Numbered from the stretch's first letter, positions 8,772 through 17,567 are shown. The stretch: 64,000 bases of DNA from JAWKMZ01 sp041391965 (GCA_041391965.1 JAWKMZ010000001.1:248001-312000), one strand, 5' to 3'. Notes: generated by a model from the sequence alone, not told the origin. Program-made: numbers and translations.

Positions 8772-9641
8772 CTAAGAAAGCAATAGCTTCCATGCACTCA
8801 TAACATCACCAAAACTCAAGTAATTATGTGCTATTTTATGTTTTTCTCTGTATGACATTTCATTGATGTTTGGATAACGCTCACTCACCTCTTTTACAAA
8901 AGTATTAATTTCTTTTTTAGTTGGTAAGGTGTTGACGTTGCCTAACATTCCAAGGTCATTACCTGTTAAAATCATGCTGTTTCTTATCTCATCAGGTATG
9001 GCATCTACACCAATTCCTAAAGAGTGTAGTGGTTTTGGAATTTCAAAAAAGCCTTTTTTGGCTCTGTTGTAATAATCGCCTCCTGCTCTAGATACCAAGT
9101 CTAATTTTTCTTGGATGATTTTGCTGTCACTATCCAAAACTTCTTCGGTAATATGGAGTTTTACCACTTCGCAAATTACTAAATTACCTGCGCCTCCTTC
9201 AGTTCCTAATTTGATAATATCATTGACCTTACATTCAAACTGTACAGGAGATTCTGCCACTCTAAAGGGTTTTACCTTATCAGATTTTAGCATTGTAAAT
9301 CCTGCTTTTTCAAACTCATTCACCCCTTTGGCATATTCTGTACTACTTAATGAGGCTTGATGTACCATTTCATAATTAACCACATTAATAACTACTTCTC
9401 TAACAGTTTCTACATTTTCTAAAGTGTGTTTTACCGAATTATCTCTAACACGACGTGCTGGTGAAAAAATCATAATTGGCGGATTAGCACTAAACACATT
9501 AAAGAAGCTAAAAGGTGACAAATTAGGATTCCCTTCAGCATCTACAGTGCTTGCAAAAGCAATTGGCCTTGGTGCTACTGCACTTAATAAATAACTGTGA
9601 AGCTTTCCTGTTGAAAGGTCTTTTGGGTCAAAAGATATCAT
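8772..9641 (-). CDS. Flavin reductase-like domain protein
   Basis: A 289-residue protein with an FMN-binding split-barrel domain of the flavin reductase-like (DIM6/NTAB) family in its first 190 residues: SAVAPRPIAFASTVDAEGNPNLSPFSFFN and the downstream strand VVINVVNYEMVHQASLSS. Members bind FMN and often serve as reductases or oxygenase partners; the substrate cannot be told. The C-terminal 90 residues are family-typical for Bacteroidota. It is the upstream neighbour of the DUF3127 gene on the same strand (48 bp gap). Confidence 0.88.
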   Translation of the reverse strand: MISFDPKDLSTGKLHSYLLSAVAPRPIAFASTVDAEGNPNLSPFSFFNVFSANPPIMIFSPARRVRDNSVKHTLENVETVREVVINVVNYEMVHQASLSSTEYAKGVNEFEKAGFTMLKSDKVKPFRVAESPVQFECKVNDIIKLGTEGGAGNLVICEVVKLHITEEVLDSDSKIIQEKLDLVSRAGGDYYNRAKKGFFEIPKPLHSLGIGVDAIPDEIRNSMILTGNDLGMLGNVNTLPTKKEINTFVKEVSERYPNINEMSYREKHKIAHNYLSFGDVMSAWKLLLS

Positions 9642-9762
9642 CTAAATAATTGATTTTATGCAAATGTAACTATATTACCAAACCTATAAAAATGATTTTG
9701 AGCAAGAAACAAACAATAATATTAACATAATTGCATTATATTTAAAAACGGAAATTTTATTG

Positions 9763-10917
9763 ATGTCTTTCACTATGAACCGAAATATTTTACGATGGAT
9801 TATTATAGTTGCATCGTTTATTATTATCTCATTAATCCTTTGGAATACTTATATTTTCTTTCAGAATTTTAAAGCGGAAGAACGTACCAAAATGGAAAAT
9901 TGGTCTTTTGCCCAAAAGGAAATGACCAAAACCACTAATTTAAATGGCGACATAGGTGAGCTTACATTAGAAATATTGAGAAGCAATACCACAACGCCAA
10001 TGATAAAAGTGAGTGCCAATGGTACCATTGAGCACAACAATATTGATGAAGAAAAGGCAAAAGACACTCTTTATATTCAAAAGTTGATTCGTCAATTTAA
10101 AAGTGAAAATGATCCCATAGAAATTAGATATCAAGATAAAGTTTTATCGACTTTATACTATGGCAATTCACCACTTATTAACAAACTCAAATATTATCCG
10201 TTAGCCTTATTGTTAATTATTTTCTTGTTTGGGGCTGTCGCCTACTTTTTTTATCGAAGTTCCAAAATTGCCACACAAAATAAGCTTTGGACAGGTATGG
10301 CTAAAGAAACAGCACATCAAATTGGAACGCCTTTATCGTCTTTAGTGGGTTGGACTGAAATTTTACGTTCAGAGCATGTCAACCCATCTTATTTGTTAGA
10401 AATTGAAAAAGACATCAACCGTTTGCAAACCATAACGGAACGTTTTAGTAAAATTGGATCAGTTCCAACGCTTAAAAAAACTGATATTGTTAAAGAAACT
10501 GTTGATTCTTACGAATATCTAAAAGCGCGTTCGTCTAATTTGATAGATTTTGAAATAATAGCACCAGAACATCCTATTTATGTCGATTTGAATCAGCAAT
10601 TATACAGTTGGACTATTGAAAATTTGGTCAAAAATGCTATTGATGCTATGAAAGGAAAAGGACATCTTAAAATTATGATTTTGCAAGCGGATAAATATGT
10701 AAAAATTGAGGTCATCGATTCTGGAAAAGGCATTCCAAAACAACAGTTCAACAAAATATTTGAACCTGGTTTTACCAGTAAAAAACGTGGTTGGGGTTTG
10801 GGTTTGTCTTTAGCCAAGCGTATTATTGAAGATTATCATAAAGGCAAAATAAAAGTGTTGCATTCTGAAATAGGCAAAGGCACAACCATGCAAATTGCTT
10901 TAAAATTAATTCAGTAA
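9763..10917 (+). CDS. Orphan membrane sensor histidine kinase
   Basis: A 384-residue two-component sensor. Two membrane segments (about 10-33 and 145-165) enclose a small periplasmic sensor of about 110 residues with no recognisable domain and no HAMP. The phosphoacceptor His is near residue 185 in KETAHQIGTPLSSL. The ATP domain shows the N box (ENLVKNAIDAM), G1 (DSGKGI), F box (FEPGFTSKKRG) and G2 (GWGLGLSLAKRI). No response regulator lies nearby, so the partner is elsewhere. Starts at 9760 (TTG), 9763 (ATG) and 9775 (ATG) are possible; 9763 was chosen. The gene is followed at 9 bp by a zinc-ribbon membrane protein. Confidence 0.92.
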   Translation: MSFTMNRNILRWIIIVASFIIISLILWNTYIFFQNFKAEERTKMENWSFAQKEMTKTTNLNGDIGELTLEILRSNTTTPMIKVSANGTIEHNNIDEEKAKDTLYIQKLIRQFKSENDPIEIRYQDKVLSTLYYGNSPLINKLKYYPLALLLIIFLFGAVAYFFYRSSKIATQNKLWTGMAKETAHQIGTPLSSLVGWTEILRSEHVNPSYLLEIEKDINRLQTITERFSKIGSVPTLKKTDIVKETVDSYEYLKARSSNLIDFEIIAPEHPIYVDLNQQLYSWTIENLVKNAIDAMKGKGHLKIMILQADKYVKIEVIDSGKGIPKQQFNKIFEPGFTSKKRGWGLGLSLAKRIIEDYHKGKIKVLHSEIGKGTTMQIALKLIQ

Positions 10918-10926
10918 ATTTGAGTT

Positions 10927-11274
10927 ATGGAAGCGAAGTTTTTTACCTTAAAAGAAGTAGCGTTACACAATAATTGTCCTGAATGTTTTTCGAGAGAAGG
11001 CTTGCAACTTACCTTTAAACAGCGGTTTGTAGAAAACAATTTTTATAAAGCCATCTCATCAGATACTGTACCTTCTTTGTTTTGCAACGTTTGCCATACC
11101 GAAATTTTTCCTGCACGTTGGACGGATGCTATTGACAGTGTTTATGACTATCATAAAAAAGCAGCTACGCCAAAACCCACCTCTTTTAAACTCAAAAAAT
11201 TATCGTGGATTTTAATTGCTATTGCTGCTCTTATTCTTACGGTCGCAATTTTGTTTGTTGTAAGAATTTTTTAG
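10927..11274 (+). CDS. Zinc-ribbon-like membrane-anchored protein, unknown function
   Basis: A 115-residue protein with two cysteine pairs, CPEC (18-21) and CNVC (about 56-59), which could bind one zinc ion, and one C-terminal membrane segment at about 92-113. The Cys domain would face the cytoplasm. It starts 9 bp after the histidine kinase stop, so it is probably cotranscribed and may act with it; that is inference from position only. Confidence 0.7.
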   Translation: MEAKFFTLKEVALHNNCPECFSREGLQLTFKQRFVENNFYKAISSDTVPSLFCNVCHTEIFPARWTDAIDSVYDYHKKAATPKPTSFKLKKLSWILIAIAALILTVAILFVVRIF

Positions 11275-11286
11275 AGAAACACCCTT

Positions 11287-11676
11287 TTACATATGTGAAG
11301 CAATCTTTTTTGCAATGGCTTCAAACGTTTCTTTTTCTAATTTTTCTTTAGATATAAATCGTGCATCATCCATTGAGTTTAACGGAATTAAATGCACATG
11401 TACATGTGGCACTTCCAAACCTATAACACTCATTCCAACACGCTTACAAGGCACTGCTTTTTCTAAAGCAATAGCAACAGTACGTGAAAACTCCATCAAA
11501 CCAACATAAGTCACCTCATCTAAATCAAATAGTTTATCGACTTCCATTTTTGGAATGCAAAGTGTGTGTCCTTTAGCATTTGGATTAACATCTAAAAAGG
11601 CTAAAAAATCTTTGGTTTCTGCTACTTTGTAACACGGAATTTCGCCATTTATAATTTTTGTGAATACGCTGGACAT
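11287..11676 (-). CDS. HIT family nucleotide hydrolase
   Basis: A 129-residue histidine-triad protein with the catalytic motif HVHVHLIP and the family N-terminus SVFTKIINGEIPCYKVAE. HIT proteins of this type hydrolyse AMP-linked substrates such as adenosine phosphoramidates. The frame is open up to 11751, but that extension would read through the greA terminator at 11713-11742; ATG 11676 is the correct start. It lies downstream of greA on the same strand but behind its terminator. Confidence 0.93.
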   Translation of the reverse strand: MSSVFTKIINGEIPCYKVAETKDFLAFLDVNPNAKGHTLCIPKMEVDKLFDLDEVTYVGLMEFSRTVAIALEKAVPCKRVGMSVIGLEVPHVHVHLIPLNSMDDARFISKEKLEKETFEAIAKKIASHM

Positions 11677-11712
11677 GTTGTTGTTTTTAGTGTCTTGTAA
11701 ATATAAAAAGAA

Positions 11713-11742
11713 AATCCTGTTCGGTTTTATTTGAACAGGATT
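11713..11742 (-). terminator. Rho-independent terminator after greA
   Basis: A perfect 10-bp stem AATCCTGTTC/GAACAGGATT (11713-11722, 11733-11742) with a T-rich tail on the minus strand. It separates greA from the HIT gene. Confidence 0.85.
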
Positions 11743-11765
11743 TATTATCATTTTTGTTTCATTAA

Positions 11766-12239
11766 TTACCTTGAGATTTCTAAAATATCAAATTTCATAA
11801 TCCCATTTGGCACATGTATGTCTGCAACATCACCAACCGATTTGCCCAACAAGCCTTTGCCTATAGGCGAGTTGACTGATATTTTACCTGAAGCCAAATC
11901 TGCTTCGCCATCAGCTACTAAGGTATAAGTCATTTCCATACCATTGGTTTGGTTTTTTATTTTCACTTTAGACAATACTAATATTTTTGAATTGTCCAAT
12001 TGTGACTCATCAATTAATCTGGCATTAGACAAGGTTTCTTCTAATTTAGAAATTTTCATTTCCAACATGCCTTGGGCTTCTTTAGCAGCATCATATTCGG
12101 CATTTTCACTCAAATCGCCTTTATCTCGGGCTTCTGCAATAGCTTGAGACGCTCTTGGACGCTCTATATCTTTCAATTGATTTAATTCGTCTCTTAATTT
12201 TTTTAATCCTTCTGCGGTGTAATAAGATACTTTGCTCAT
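11766..12239 (-). CDS. greA: Transcription elongation factor GreA
   Basis: Rescues backtracked RNA polymerase by stimulating transcript cleavage. The 157-residue protein has the coiled-coil N-terminal domain with the basic and acidic tip (DKGDLSENAEYDAAKEAQG) and the C-terminal FKBP-like domain (VNSPIGKGLLGKSVGDVADI). The gene is followed by its own terminator. A terminator-like hairpin lies about 60 bp upstream of its start (see 12297-12322). Confidence 0.97.
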   Translation of the reverse strand: MSKVSYYTAEGLKKLRDELNQLKDIERPRASQAIAEARDKGDLSENAEYDAAKEAQGMLEMKISKLEETLSNARLIDESQLDNSKILVLSKVKIKNQTNGMEMTYTLVADGEADLASGKISVNSPIGKGLLGKSVGDVADIHVPNGIMKFDILEISR

Positions 12240-12296
12240 AACTTCATCGTTTAATTAATAAAAGATGCTGAAAACACTATGGAAGTGAAGACAGCA

Positions 12297-12322
12297 TAAA
12301 AAAAATCCCGCTCACACGAGAT
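12297..12322 (-). other. Terminator-like hairpin in the greA leader region
   Basis: On the minus strand a 6-bp stem ATCTCG/CGGGAT with one G-T pair is followed by eight T. It lies about 60 bp before the greA start and points in the same direction, so it is either the end of an unmarked upstream transcript or an attenuator. The stem is short. Confidence 0.35.
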
Positions 12323-12397
12323 TATAAAAACAAATATACAAAATATTTATTGCAACATTGATATTGTTGTAAATTGCATTTAAATTTTAAACCACTT

Positions 12398-12820
12398 ATG
12401 AAGTATTTTATTTTTGTCTTATCGTTCTTTTTATTAACGACTTGCAGCAAGAGAGACAGCAACAACAATTGCAATTATCTACTGAATCTTGCTGTCAATT
12501 ATCCTGTTAATATGAATTTACCACAATTTAGCCAATTGCAATATACAGGCACTTCCATTTATATAGCAGGTCCAGGCAATGGTGGTATTATCATAACCAA
12601 TGTTGGCAACGCTTGGAGAGCTTGGGATGCTTCCGACCCCAACCATACACCAAGCAGCTGCTCTACATTGACCATTGATGGCGCTAATGCTGTTTGTGGT
12701 TGTGCTGATGGTTATACGTACAGCCTTTTTATTGGTCAGCCTACTACAGCGTTGCCATGTGGCTTAAAAGAATACCGCGTGGATGTGACTGGTAGTAATA
12801 CCTTGTTGATTAGTAATTAA
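12398..12820 (+). CDS. Rieske-like lipoprotein with degenerate cluster site
   Basis: A 140-residue lipoprotein (MKYFIFVLSFFLLTTC, lipobox cysteine at residue 16). The C-terminal half has the layout of a Rieske [2Fe-2S] domain, NVGNAWRAWDASDPNH then SSCSTLTIDGANAVCGCADG, and ends GLKEYRVDVTGSNTLLI. The usual C-x-H and C-x-x-H ligand pairs are not complete: the histidines are missing, so it probably does not bind a normal Rieske cluster. Homologues with this pattern occur in other Flavobacteriia, from memory. The frame extends to 12374, but ATG 12398 gives the proper signal peptide. Confidence 0.65.
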   Translation: MKYFIFVLSFFLLTTCSKRDSNNNCNYLLNLAVNYPVNMNLPQFSQLQYTGTSIYIAGPGNGGIIITNVGNAWRAWDASDPNHTPSSCSTLTIDGANAVCGCADGYTYSLFIGQPTTALPCGLKEYRVDVTGSNTLLISN

Positions 12821-12895
12821 TAGTGTCAAGGAAAGAACAAAGACCGCTTACGGTGTTAGAACCAAGAATAACATTGAAAATATAAGTTTTTAAAA

Positions 12896-15586
12896 TTAAA
12901 GCTTATAGGTTAGTTTAAACATTACTATTCTTGGTAGGATAAAGGTTTTGCTATCTGAAATTAAGAAACTATTAAAAGAATTTTGTTGTTTATATTTTGT
13001 ATTGAATAAATTAGTTGCACTTATTTCAAATCCCCAAGCGCTGTCTTCTTTTTGATAAAACAACGACGCATTTGCAGTATCAAAGGTATTTTTTATAGCG
13101 TTACTTTTATTGCTATATCTATCAAAGGCATAATCGGTTTTAAAAATAAAATCTTTTAAAAAAGCGTATTGCAGATTGGCAAAAAAGCGGTTGTTTTCAA
13201 AATTATTAGTGGTTTGAAATGAACGATAATTATTAAAATCTTTGGTATAACCAATTTCAATATTTGGATAGTTTTTAAAAAATGTTTCAGCACTAAGAGT
13301 TGACGAAACTGTTTTTGAGATATTTAAATGAGTCTGGTCATTCAATAGTTGATAAAAATCATTATAACTAAATCTGCCACTAAAATTATAGCGTATTTTA
13401 TTTATTTTTTTTGAAATCCGGCCACTTAGATTCCAATTATTTTCAGGTTGATTAAATAAAATTTGTGTGTTAAATTGATCAATACCTTGTAGTTGTGTTA
13501 CATTTTTAAAAGAAGACACTTTTTTATTAAAGCTTGTATTAAAATTGAGGTTTAAGTTTTTAAACAAGCTAAATTTATAATAACCCAAATTAATACTGTG
13601 ATAGAGTTGATTTTCTAAATTTGAATTGCCTTTAAATGCACTATTAAAGTTGGATAAAATGAAATGGCTTGCTAATTGGTCAATACTTGCAAAACGAGCA
13701 TTTAAACTATATTTAAAGTTAATTTTTTCACTGTTACTAAATTCAATTTTTGTAGTTAACTGAGGTAATATCAATGTTTTGTTTTGCGATTGGCTCACTT
13801 CAAATTGTTTGGTCGTCCAATTATAAAAATGAGCATATAGCATAGGTTTAAAGGTGGCAATCCCAATTTGAAATTTATACTCTAAACCTACAAACGTATT
13901 GATGAAATTATAGTTAAAGTCATTGCCAAAACCTGCTGTATTAAAGTTATTAATACTGCCATCGCTCAGTTGTTGCAAATCTTCATTATAAAAATTATTA
14001 AAGGCTGCATTAACGCCAACACTTGTATAAAGATGGTTAAAATTATTAAGCACCCAATAGTCTTTAACAATAGTATTGAAATTGTGCGAACTTGATTTTT
14101 TGGTTTGCAAAATATCATAAAAGATATCCTCCTGTAAAGGAATTAATCCTTGCAGAATTTGTTGGTTGGTCAACCACTCTGTTATAGGTTGATCATTTTG
14201 ATAATTATAGGTCGCTTCTAAAGTGCCTGTATGATCTTTAGATAGCTTTCTGCTGTAACTTATATTCTGTTTTAAGTTGAGTCCTTTAATATCAGTTAAA
14301 GTATTAATGTTGTTACTTTGCGTTGGGTTGATGGTGGTAATAAAACCATTACTATCATTATTGGTAATTTTTACAAAACTGTTGTAGGCAAAATCTTCTT
14401 CATAACTTGGGTCGTAGTCTAAGGTTATTTTTCCAATGGTAAAAAAGTTATGGAATTGGTTGTTCACACTTCTATCTTCAGTAAAAGGTGCATCCACATT
14501 TAAATACTCATTTTGTGTATCACTTTGAGTACCTGTTTTACTTTTTGATGTAATTATATAGCCTGTAATATCGGTTTTAGTATTTATGGATTGTCTGATA
14601 TTGAGTGCACCAAATTGGTTGGTATTGGCTTTATAATCTTGGTTGTTGAGGTACCGAGCAAAATCACTATTAAAAAGACTGAAATAGCTGCTGGCATCAT
14701 TCATTAATTTTCCAAAACCACCTTCAAACTCTATATAATCTCGAAAGCTGAAACTCTTGATGCCTTGATTGTTGAGGTCGCCAATAAAATTGACATTAGT
14801 TTTTGGGCTGTAATAAAACAGATTAGGATGCAACAAATAGCGTTTTTTAATACCTGCACCAACCTCAATATCACCAAAGGCAAATTGCTTTTTATCTTCT
14901 TTAAGTTTAATGTTCATTGCCATATCATCGCTATCTTGCAAACCTTTAAGCATGGCAACCTCATTATAATTATCTAAAATTTCCACTTTATCAACAGCAT
15001 CGGCAGGAATGTTGTTGACAGCCAATTTGCTATTGCCTGTAAAAAAGGTTTTGTCTTCTACTAATACCTTGGTAACACGTTTGCCATTAACCGTAACATT
15101 GCCCAATTTATCAACCTCAACACCTGGTAATTTTTTGAGCACTTCGCGTAGTTTGCGTTCTTCGCCTGTAGTAAAAGCATCAACTTTATAGGTGATGGTA
15201 TCTTTTTTGACCACTATTGGTGGTGTGTAGTTAATGGTGACTTCGTCTAATTGGTCTGGGTTTTCTAAAAGAACAAAGTTTTTAACGACATCTTGGTCAG
15301 TAGTTGTTAAGCTTATTTTTTGTGGTTTGTAGCCTAAATAACTTACTGTAATTTCATAGGTTTGGTTTTTAGCTAAGCCCAATTTATAACTACCATTAGC
15401 TTCAGTAACCGCAAAACGCACCTCTTGGTCATCTGCTTGTGGTATGGCTAATAGGTTGGCATAAGCTAATGGGGTTTGGAGGCTGTCAGTAACTTTGCCA
15501 GAAACTTTGACCTGTTGGGCATATGAAGAAAATCCTGCTAAAAGGAGCAGGACTAAAAGCATCATAAAATTTAGTTTAGAAAGCAT
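12896..15586 (-). CDS. TonB-dependent receptor closing the peptide-GLPGLI cluster
   Basis: An 896-residue outer-membrane protein. A signal peptide (to about residue 24) is followed by a carboxypeptidase-regulatory-like domain (about 25-110: VSGKVTDSLQTPLAYANLL), a plug domain with KKLPGVEVDKLGNVTVNGKR (about 145-230) and a barrel of about 650 residues ending in FKLTYKL. It resembles the barrels encoded beside GLPGLI genes elsewhere in Bacteroidota. It starts 21 bp after the fourth GLPGLI gene and must share its transcript. The first 45 bases of the gene match the start of peptide gene B at 42 positions, and a terminator-like hairpin lies in the signal-peptide codons. Whether it imports or exports a ligand is unknown. 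Confidence 0.88.
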   Translation of the reverse strand: MLSKLNFMMLLVLLLLAGFSSYAQQVKVSGKVTDSLQTPLAYANLLAIPQADDQEVRFAVTEANGSYKLGLAKNQTYEITVSYLGYKPQKISLTTTDQDVVKNFVLLENPDQLDEVTINYTPPIVVKKDTITYKVDAFTTGEERKLREVLKKLPGVEVDKLGNVTVNGKRVTKVLVEDKTFFTGNSKLAVNNIPADAVDKVEILDNYNEVAMLKGLQDSDDMAMNIKLKEDKKQFAFGDIEVGAGIKKRYLLHPNLFYYSPKTNVNFIGDLNNQGIKSFSFRDYIEFEGGFGKLMNDASSYFSLFNSDFARYLNNQDYKANTNQFGALNIRQSINTKTDITGYIITSKSKTGTQSDTQNEYLNVDAPFTEDRSVNNQFHNFFTIGKITLDYDPSYEEDFAYNSFVKITNNDSNGFITTINPTQSNNINTLTDIKGLNLKQNISYSRKLSKDHTGTLEATYNYQNDQPITEWLTNQQILQGLIPLQEDIFYDILQTKKSSSHNFNTIVKDYWVLNNFNHLYTSVGVNAAFNNFYNEDLQQLSDGSINNFNTAGFGNDFNYNFINTFVGLEYKFQIGIATFKPMLYAHFYNWTTKQFEVSQSQNKTLILPQLTTKIEFSNSEKINFKYSLNARFASIDQLASHFILSNFNSAFKGNSNLENQLYHSINLGYYKFSLFKNLNLNFNTSFNKKVSSFKNVTQLQGIDQFNTQILFNQPENNWNLSGRISKKINKIRYNFSGRFSYNDFYQLLNDQTHLNISKTVSSTLSAETFFKNYPNIEIGYTKDFNNYRSFQTTNNFENNRFFANLQYAFLKDFIFKTDYAFDRYSNKSNAIKNTFDTANASLFYQKEDSAWGFEISATNLFNTKYKQQNSFNSFLISDSKTFILPRIVMFKLTYKL
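15533..15552 (-). other. Terminator-like hairpin inside the receptor signal-peptide codons
   Basis: The stem TCCTGCT/AGCAGGA (7 bp, 6-base loop) is followed on the minus strand by TTTTCTTC. It lies 35-55 bases into the receptor gene. The stem sequence equals that of the true terminators at 18238-18267 and 20684-20707. Confidence 0.4.
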
Positions 15587-15607
15587 AAAATTGCGCCAAT
15601 TAAAAAA

Positions 15608-16321
15608 TCAATTCTTATTATTCTTTCTGTTTTCAAATCTTTTTGAGACTATAGCATTAAACTCTTCTTCTGTTATGGGCTCTCCCTTAGTAGGTGGACT
15701 AATTTTTATAGTTTCAGCATCCAAAAACTCTATCCTTTTTAATATCGTTAATGTACCATTATTTTCTAATTGAAGAATTAAACCAGGTAAACCTCCATAG
15801 CCATCTGGTCCGTAAGGCAGTGAAATTTCTGGTGCATACCAAGCTGTGACTTTTAGCTTATGTGTACCTTCAGAGTTTTCTATGGTTCGTATAGTTGTAG
15901 CTTTATAACATAAGTAGATACCAATTTTCAATGTGTCACGCGTTAATGTCCAGCTTATTTCCTTTTTATGAATTAAAAAAATGCTCCCTGAAAATTCTTC
16001 CTTATGGATAATCGTTTTTTTTATGCGATCAAAATAAACTTCCCCTGTAAATTGAGAAATAGATTGAGTGAATGCTTCAACTACAGGATTATTTTCTACA
16101 CTTAAAGCTTCAACTTTTTTAAATAACGCACTATTTTTATTGAATGATAATTCATATTCTTCACTTTTTAATCGCTTTAACGCTTGCTTCATGTATTCGT
16201 TAGAGACTTCGCTATCACCAGAAGACAATTGTTTTTGGTAATAAGCGTAGCCATCTTGGGCGAAAACAATACTATTTGTAAAAGAAACTATAAAAAATAA
16301 AAGGCCGATTTTTAATTTCAT
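15608..16321 (-). CDS. GLPGLI family protein D
   Basis: A 237-residue secreted protein, signal peptide to about residue 22 (SIVFAQ). It carries the family signature YGPDGYGGLPGLILQLEN near residue 170, preceded by WTLTRDTLKIGIYLCYKATT and VTAWYAPEISLP, the pattern of the TIGR01200 GLPGLI family. The family is restricted to Bacteroidota, predicted periplasmic or outer-membrane associated, and has no known function. It is the fourth such gene in the array, 125 bp after peptide D and 21 bp before the receptor gene. Confidence 0.92.
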   Translation of the reverse strand: MKLKIGLLFFIVSFTNSIVFAQDGYAYYQKQLSSGDSEVSNEYMKQALKRLKSEEYELSFNKNSALFKKVEALSVENNPVVEAFTQSISQFTGEVYFDRIKKTIIHKEEFSGSIFLIHKKEISWTLTRDTLKIGIYLCYKATTIRTIENSEGTHKLKVTAWYAPEISLPYGPDGYGGLPGLILQLENNGTLTILKRIEFLDAETIKISPPTKGEPITEEEFNAIVSKRFENRKNNKN

Positions 16322-16340
16322 AATTTAAATTTAAAATACA

Positions 16341-16383
16341 ATCATAGCAATTGAAATACAATTAAGATTTTAACTGCTATGAT
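16341..16383 (-). other. Intercistronic hairpin D (peptide D to GLPGLI D)
   Basis: A perfect 9-bp stem ATCATAGCA/TGCTATGAT (16341-16349, 16375-16383) between the peptide stop and the GLPGLI start. A second palindrome, ATAACTAGTTAT (16429-16440), sits 6 bases after the peptide stop. No run of T follows, so mRNA stabilisation is more likely than termination. Confidence 0.5.
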
Positions 16384-16446
16384 AGTAGAAATGATTTGTA
16401 TATTTATAACTCTCAATTATCAATTAAGATAACTAGTTATTGATTA

Positions 16447-16662
16447 TTAGTTCCCCATACAACCATCATATGCTGCCACCCAGACATTATATTCCTGTTG
16501 ATAAGTAGCAATATGATGTAGTTTAATATTTGCTTCTTGGAAAGCAGAAACTGTTGTATCAGCAACATCCCAACACGCATAAGGATCTGCTACAACTGCA
16601 TTCGCATTCAACGAACTACTCATAAATAGCATTACAGCCATTACACTAAATAATTTTTTCAT
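16447..16662 (-). CDS. Small secreted cysteine peptide D
   Basis: A 71-residue product with a signal peptide MKKLFSVMAVMLFMSSSLNA (cleavage near 20-22) and a mature part of about 50 residues with cysteines at 30 and 68, suited to one disulfide. It is acidic and aromatic-rich (PYACWD, YNVWVAAYDGCMGN). It resembles peptide B in the stretch NAVVADPY and in the ending YD-x-C-M-x-N. No known family was recognised. It is followed by a GLPGLI gene, as are its three paralogues. Confidence 0.72.
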   Translation of the reverse strand: MKKLFSVMAVMLFMSSSLNANAVVADPYACWDVADTTVSAFQEANIKLHHIATYQQEYNVWVAAYDGCMGN

Positions 16663-16678
16663 AATTTCTAAATTTTAA

Positions 16679-16701
16679 AACCTACATTTTTTAAATAGGT
16701 T
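16679..16701 (-). promoter_or_regulatory. Leader hairpin of peptide D
   Basis: AACCTA and TAGGTT (16679-16684, 16696-16701) form an inverted repeat 17 bases before the peptide start. The same hairpin and the sequence between it and the ATG recur at peptides A and C, so it is part of a repeated 5' leader. Confidence 0.5.
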
Positions 16702-16841
16702 GGCTAATAAACAATGAGTTTAAAATTAATTAAGGTTAATAACCAATAATAAAATATATTTTATATATCAGAAAATACTTCTGTTAAATTTAATCAAGTA
16801 GCATAGTTTTAATATAAAAACTTGAACCCACAAATATTATT

Positions 16842-17567
16842 TTAATTCTTTCTTAGTTTAAAAAAGTTTTGATTGTTTTTTTCTTCTGTTATAATGTTTT
16901 TAGATTCTAAATGATTTATAACAGCACTTTTCGATTTATCAATAGAAACCTTTTTAGCATAAAAAGTAAAACTAGCATCTTTTAATTCTAATATTAAACC
17001 TGGTAAGCTATTAAATTCATTAGGTCCAAATGGAACTGGTATTTCTGGAGTATACCAAGCTTCAATAACAAAATGATGGTCACCTAAATTATTTGTAACT
17101 GTTTTGATTTTAGTAGCCTTATAACATAAATATTTATCTATCTTTTTAGTGTCTTGATACAATGTCCATTTACTTTGAGAAGGTATAGATTTTATGAGAG
17201 TATAATTGTCATATAAATTTGCTTCTCTTAAAAGCTCATCTTTTTTTTTATTAAAGTAATATTTCCCTTTAGAAATCATATTTTTTGCATAGGCAATTCC
17301 CATTGGTTTTATATCTGATTCCATTTGTGGATTTAATTCAAAAAAAGATTCATTTAAATTAAACTTCAATATAAAAGTCAAGCCTGATGCTGCTTCATTC
17401 ATTTTATCTAAAACATCATATAATTCCTTACTATTTTGTTTTTCTTCCTGCGAAACATTATTTGGTAAAAATCCATATTCTACTTCTCCGCTTAATTTTT
17501 CATTATTAGAACGAATAAAAAAACTCGTAATGAATATTGATAGTATAATATAATTTATTAATTTCAT
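16842..17567 (-). CDS. GLPGLI family protein C
   Basis: A 241-residue secreted protein. The signature here is FGPNEFNSLPGLILELKD, with S in place of the first G of GLPGLI; upstream it has WTLYQDTKKIDKYLCYKAT and EAWYTPEIPVP as in its paralogues. The N-terminus is a signal anchor or peptide (MKLINYIILSIFITSFFIRS). It follows peptide C by 57 bp. The C-terminus is lysine and asparagine rich. No function is known for the family. Confidence 0.9.
   Translation of the reverse strand: MKLINYIILSIFITSFFIRSNNEKLSGEVEYGFLPNNVSQEEKQNSKELYDVLDKMNEAASGLTFILKFNLNESFFELNPQMESDIKPMGIAYAKNMISKGKYYFNKKKDELLREANLYDNYTLIKSIPSQSKWTLYQDTKKIDKYLCYKATKIKTVTNNLGDHHFVIEAWYTPEIPVPFGPNEFNSLPGLILELKDASFTFYAKKVSIDKSKSAVINHLESKNIITEEKNNQNFFKLRKN

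Noticed and set aside
11677..11751. A 25-residue N-terminal extension of the HIT protein
   Set aside because: It is encoded by the greA terminator hairpin.
12830..12870. Similar A/G-rich phrases here and at 41165-41200 (AGAACCAAGA)
   Set aside because: Similarity is short and could be chance in AT-rich DNA; too weak for a repeat call.
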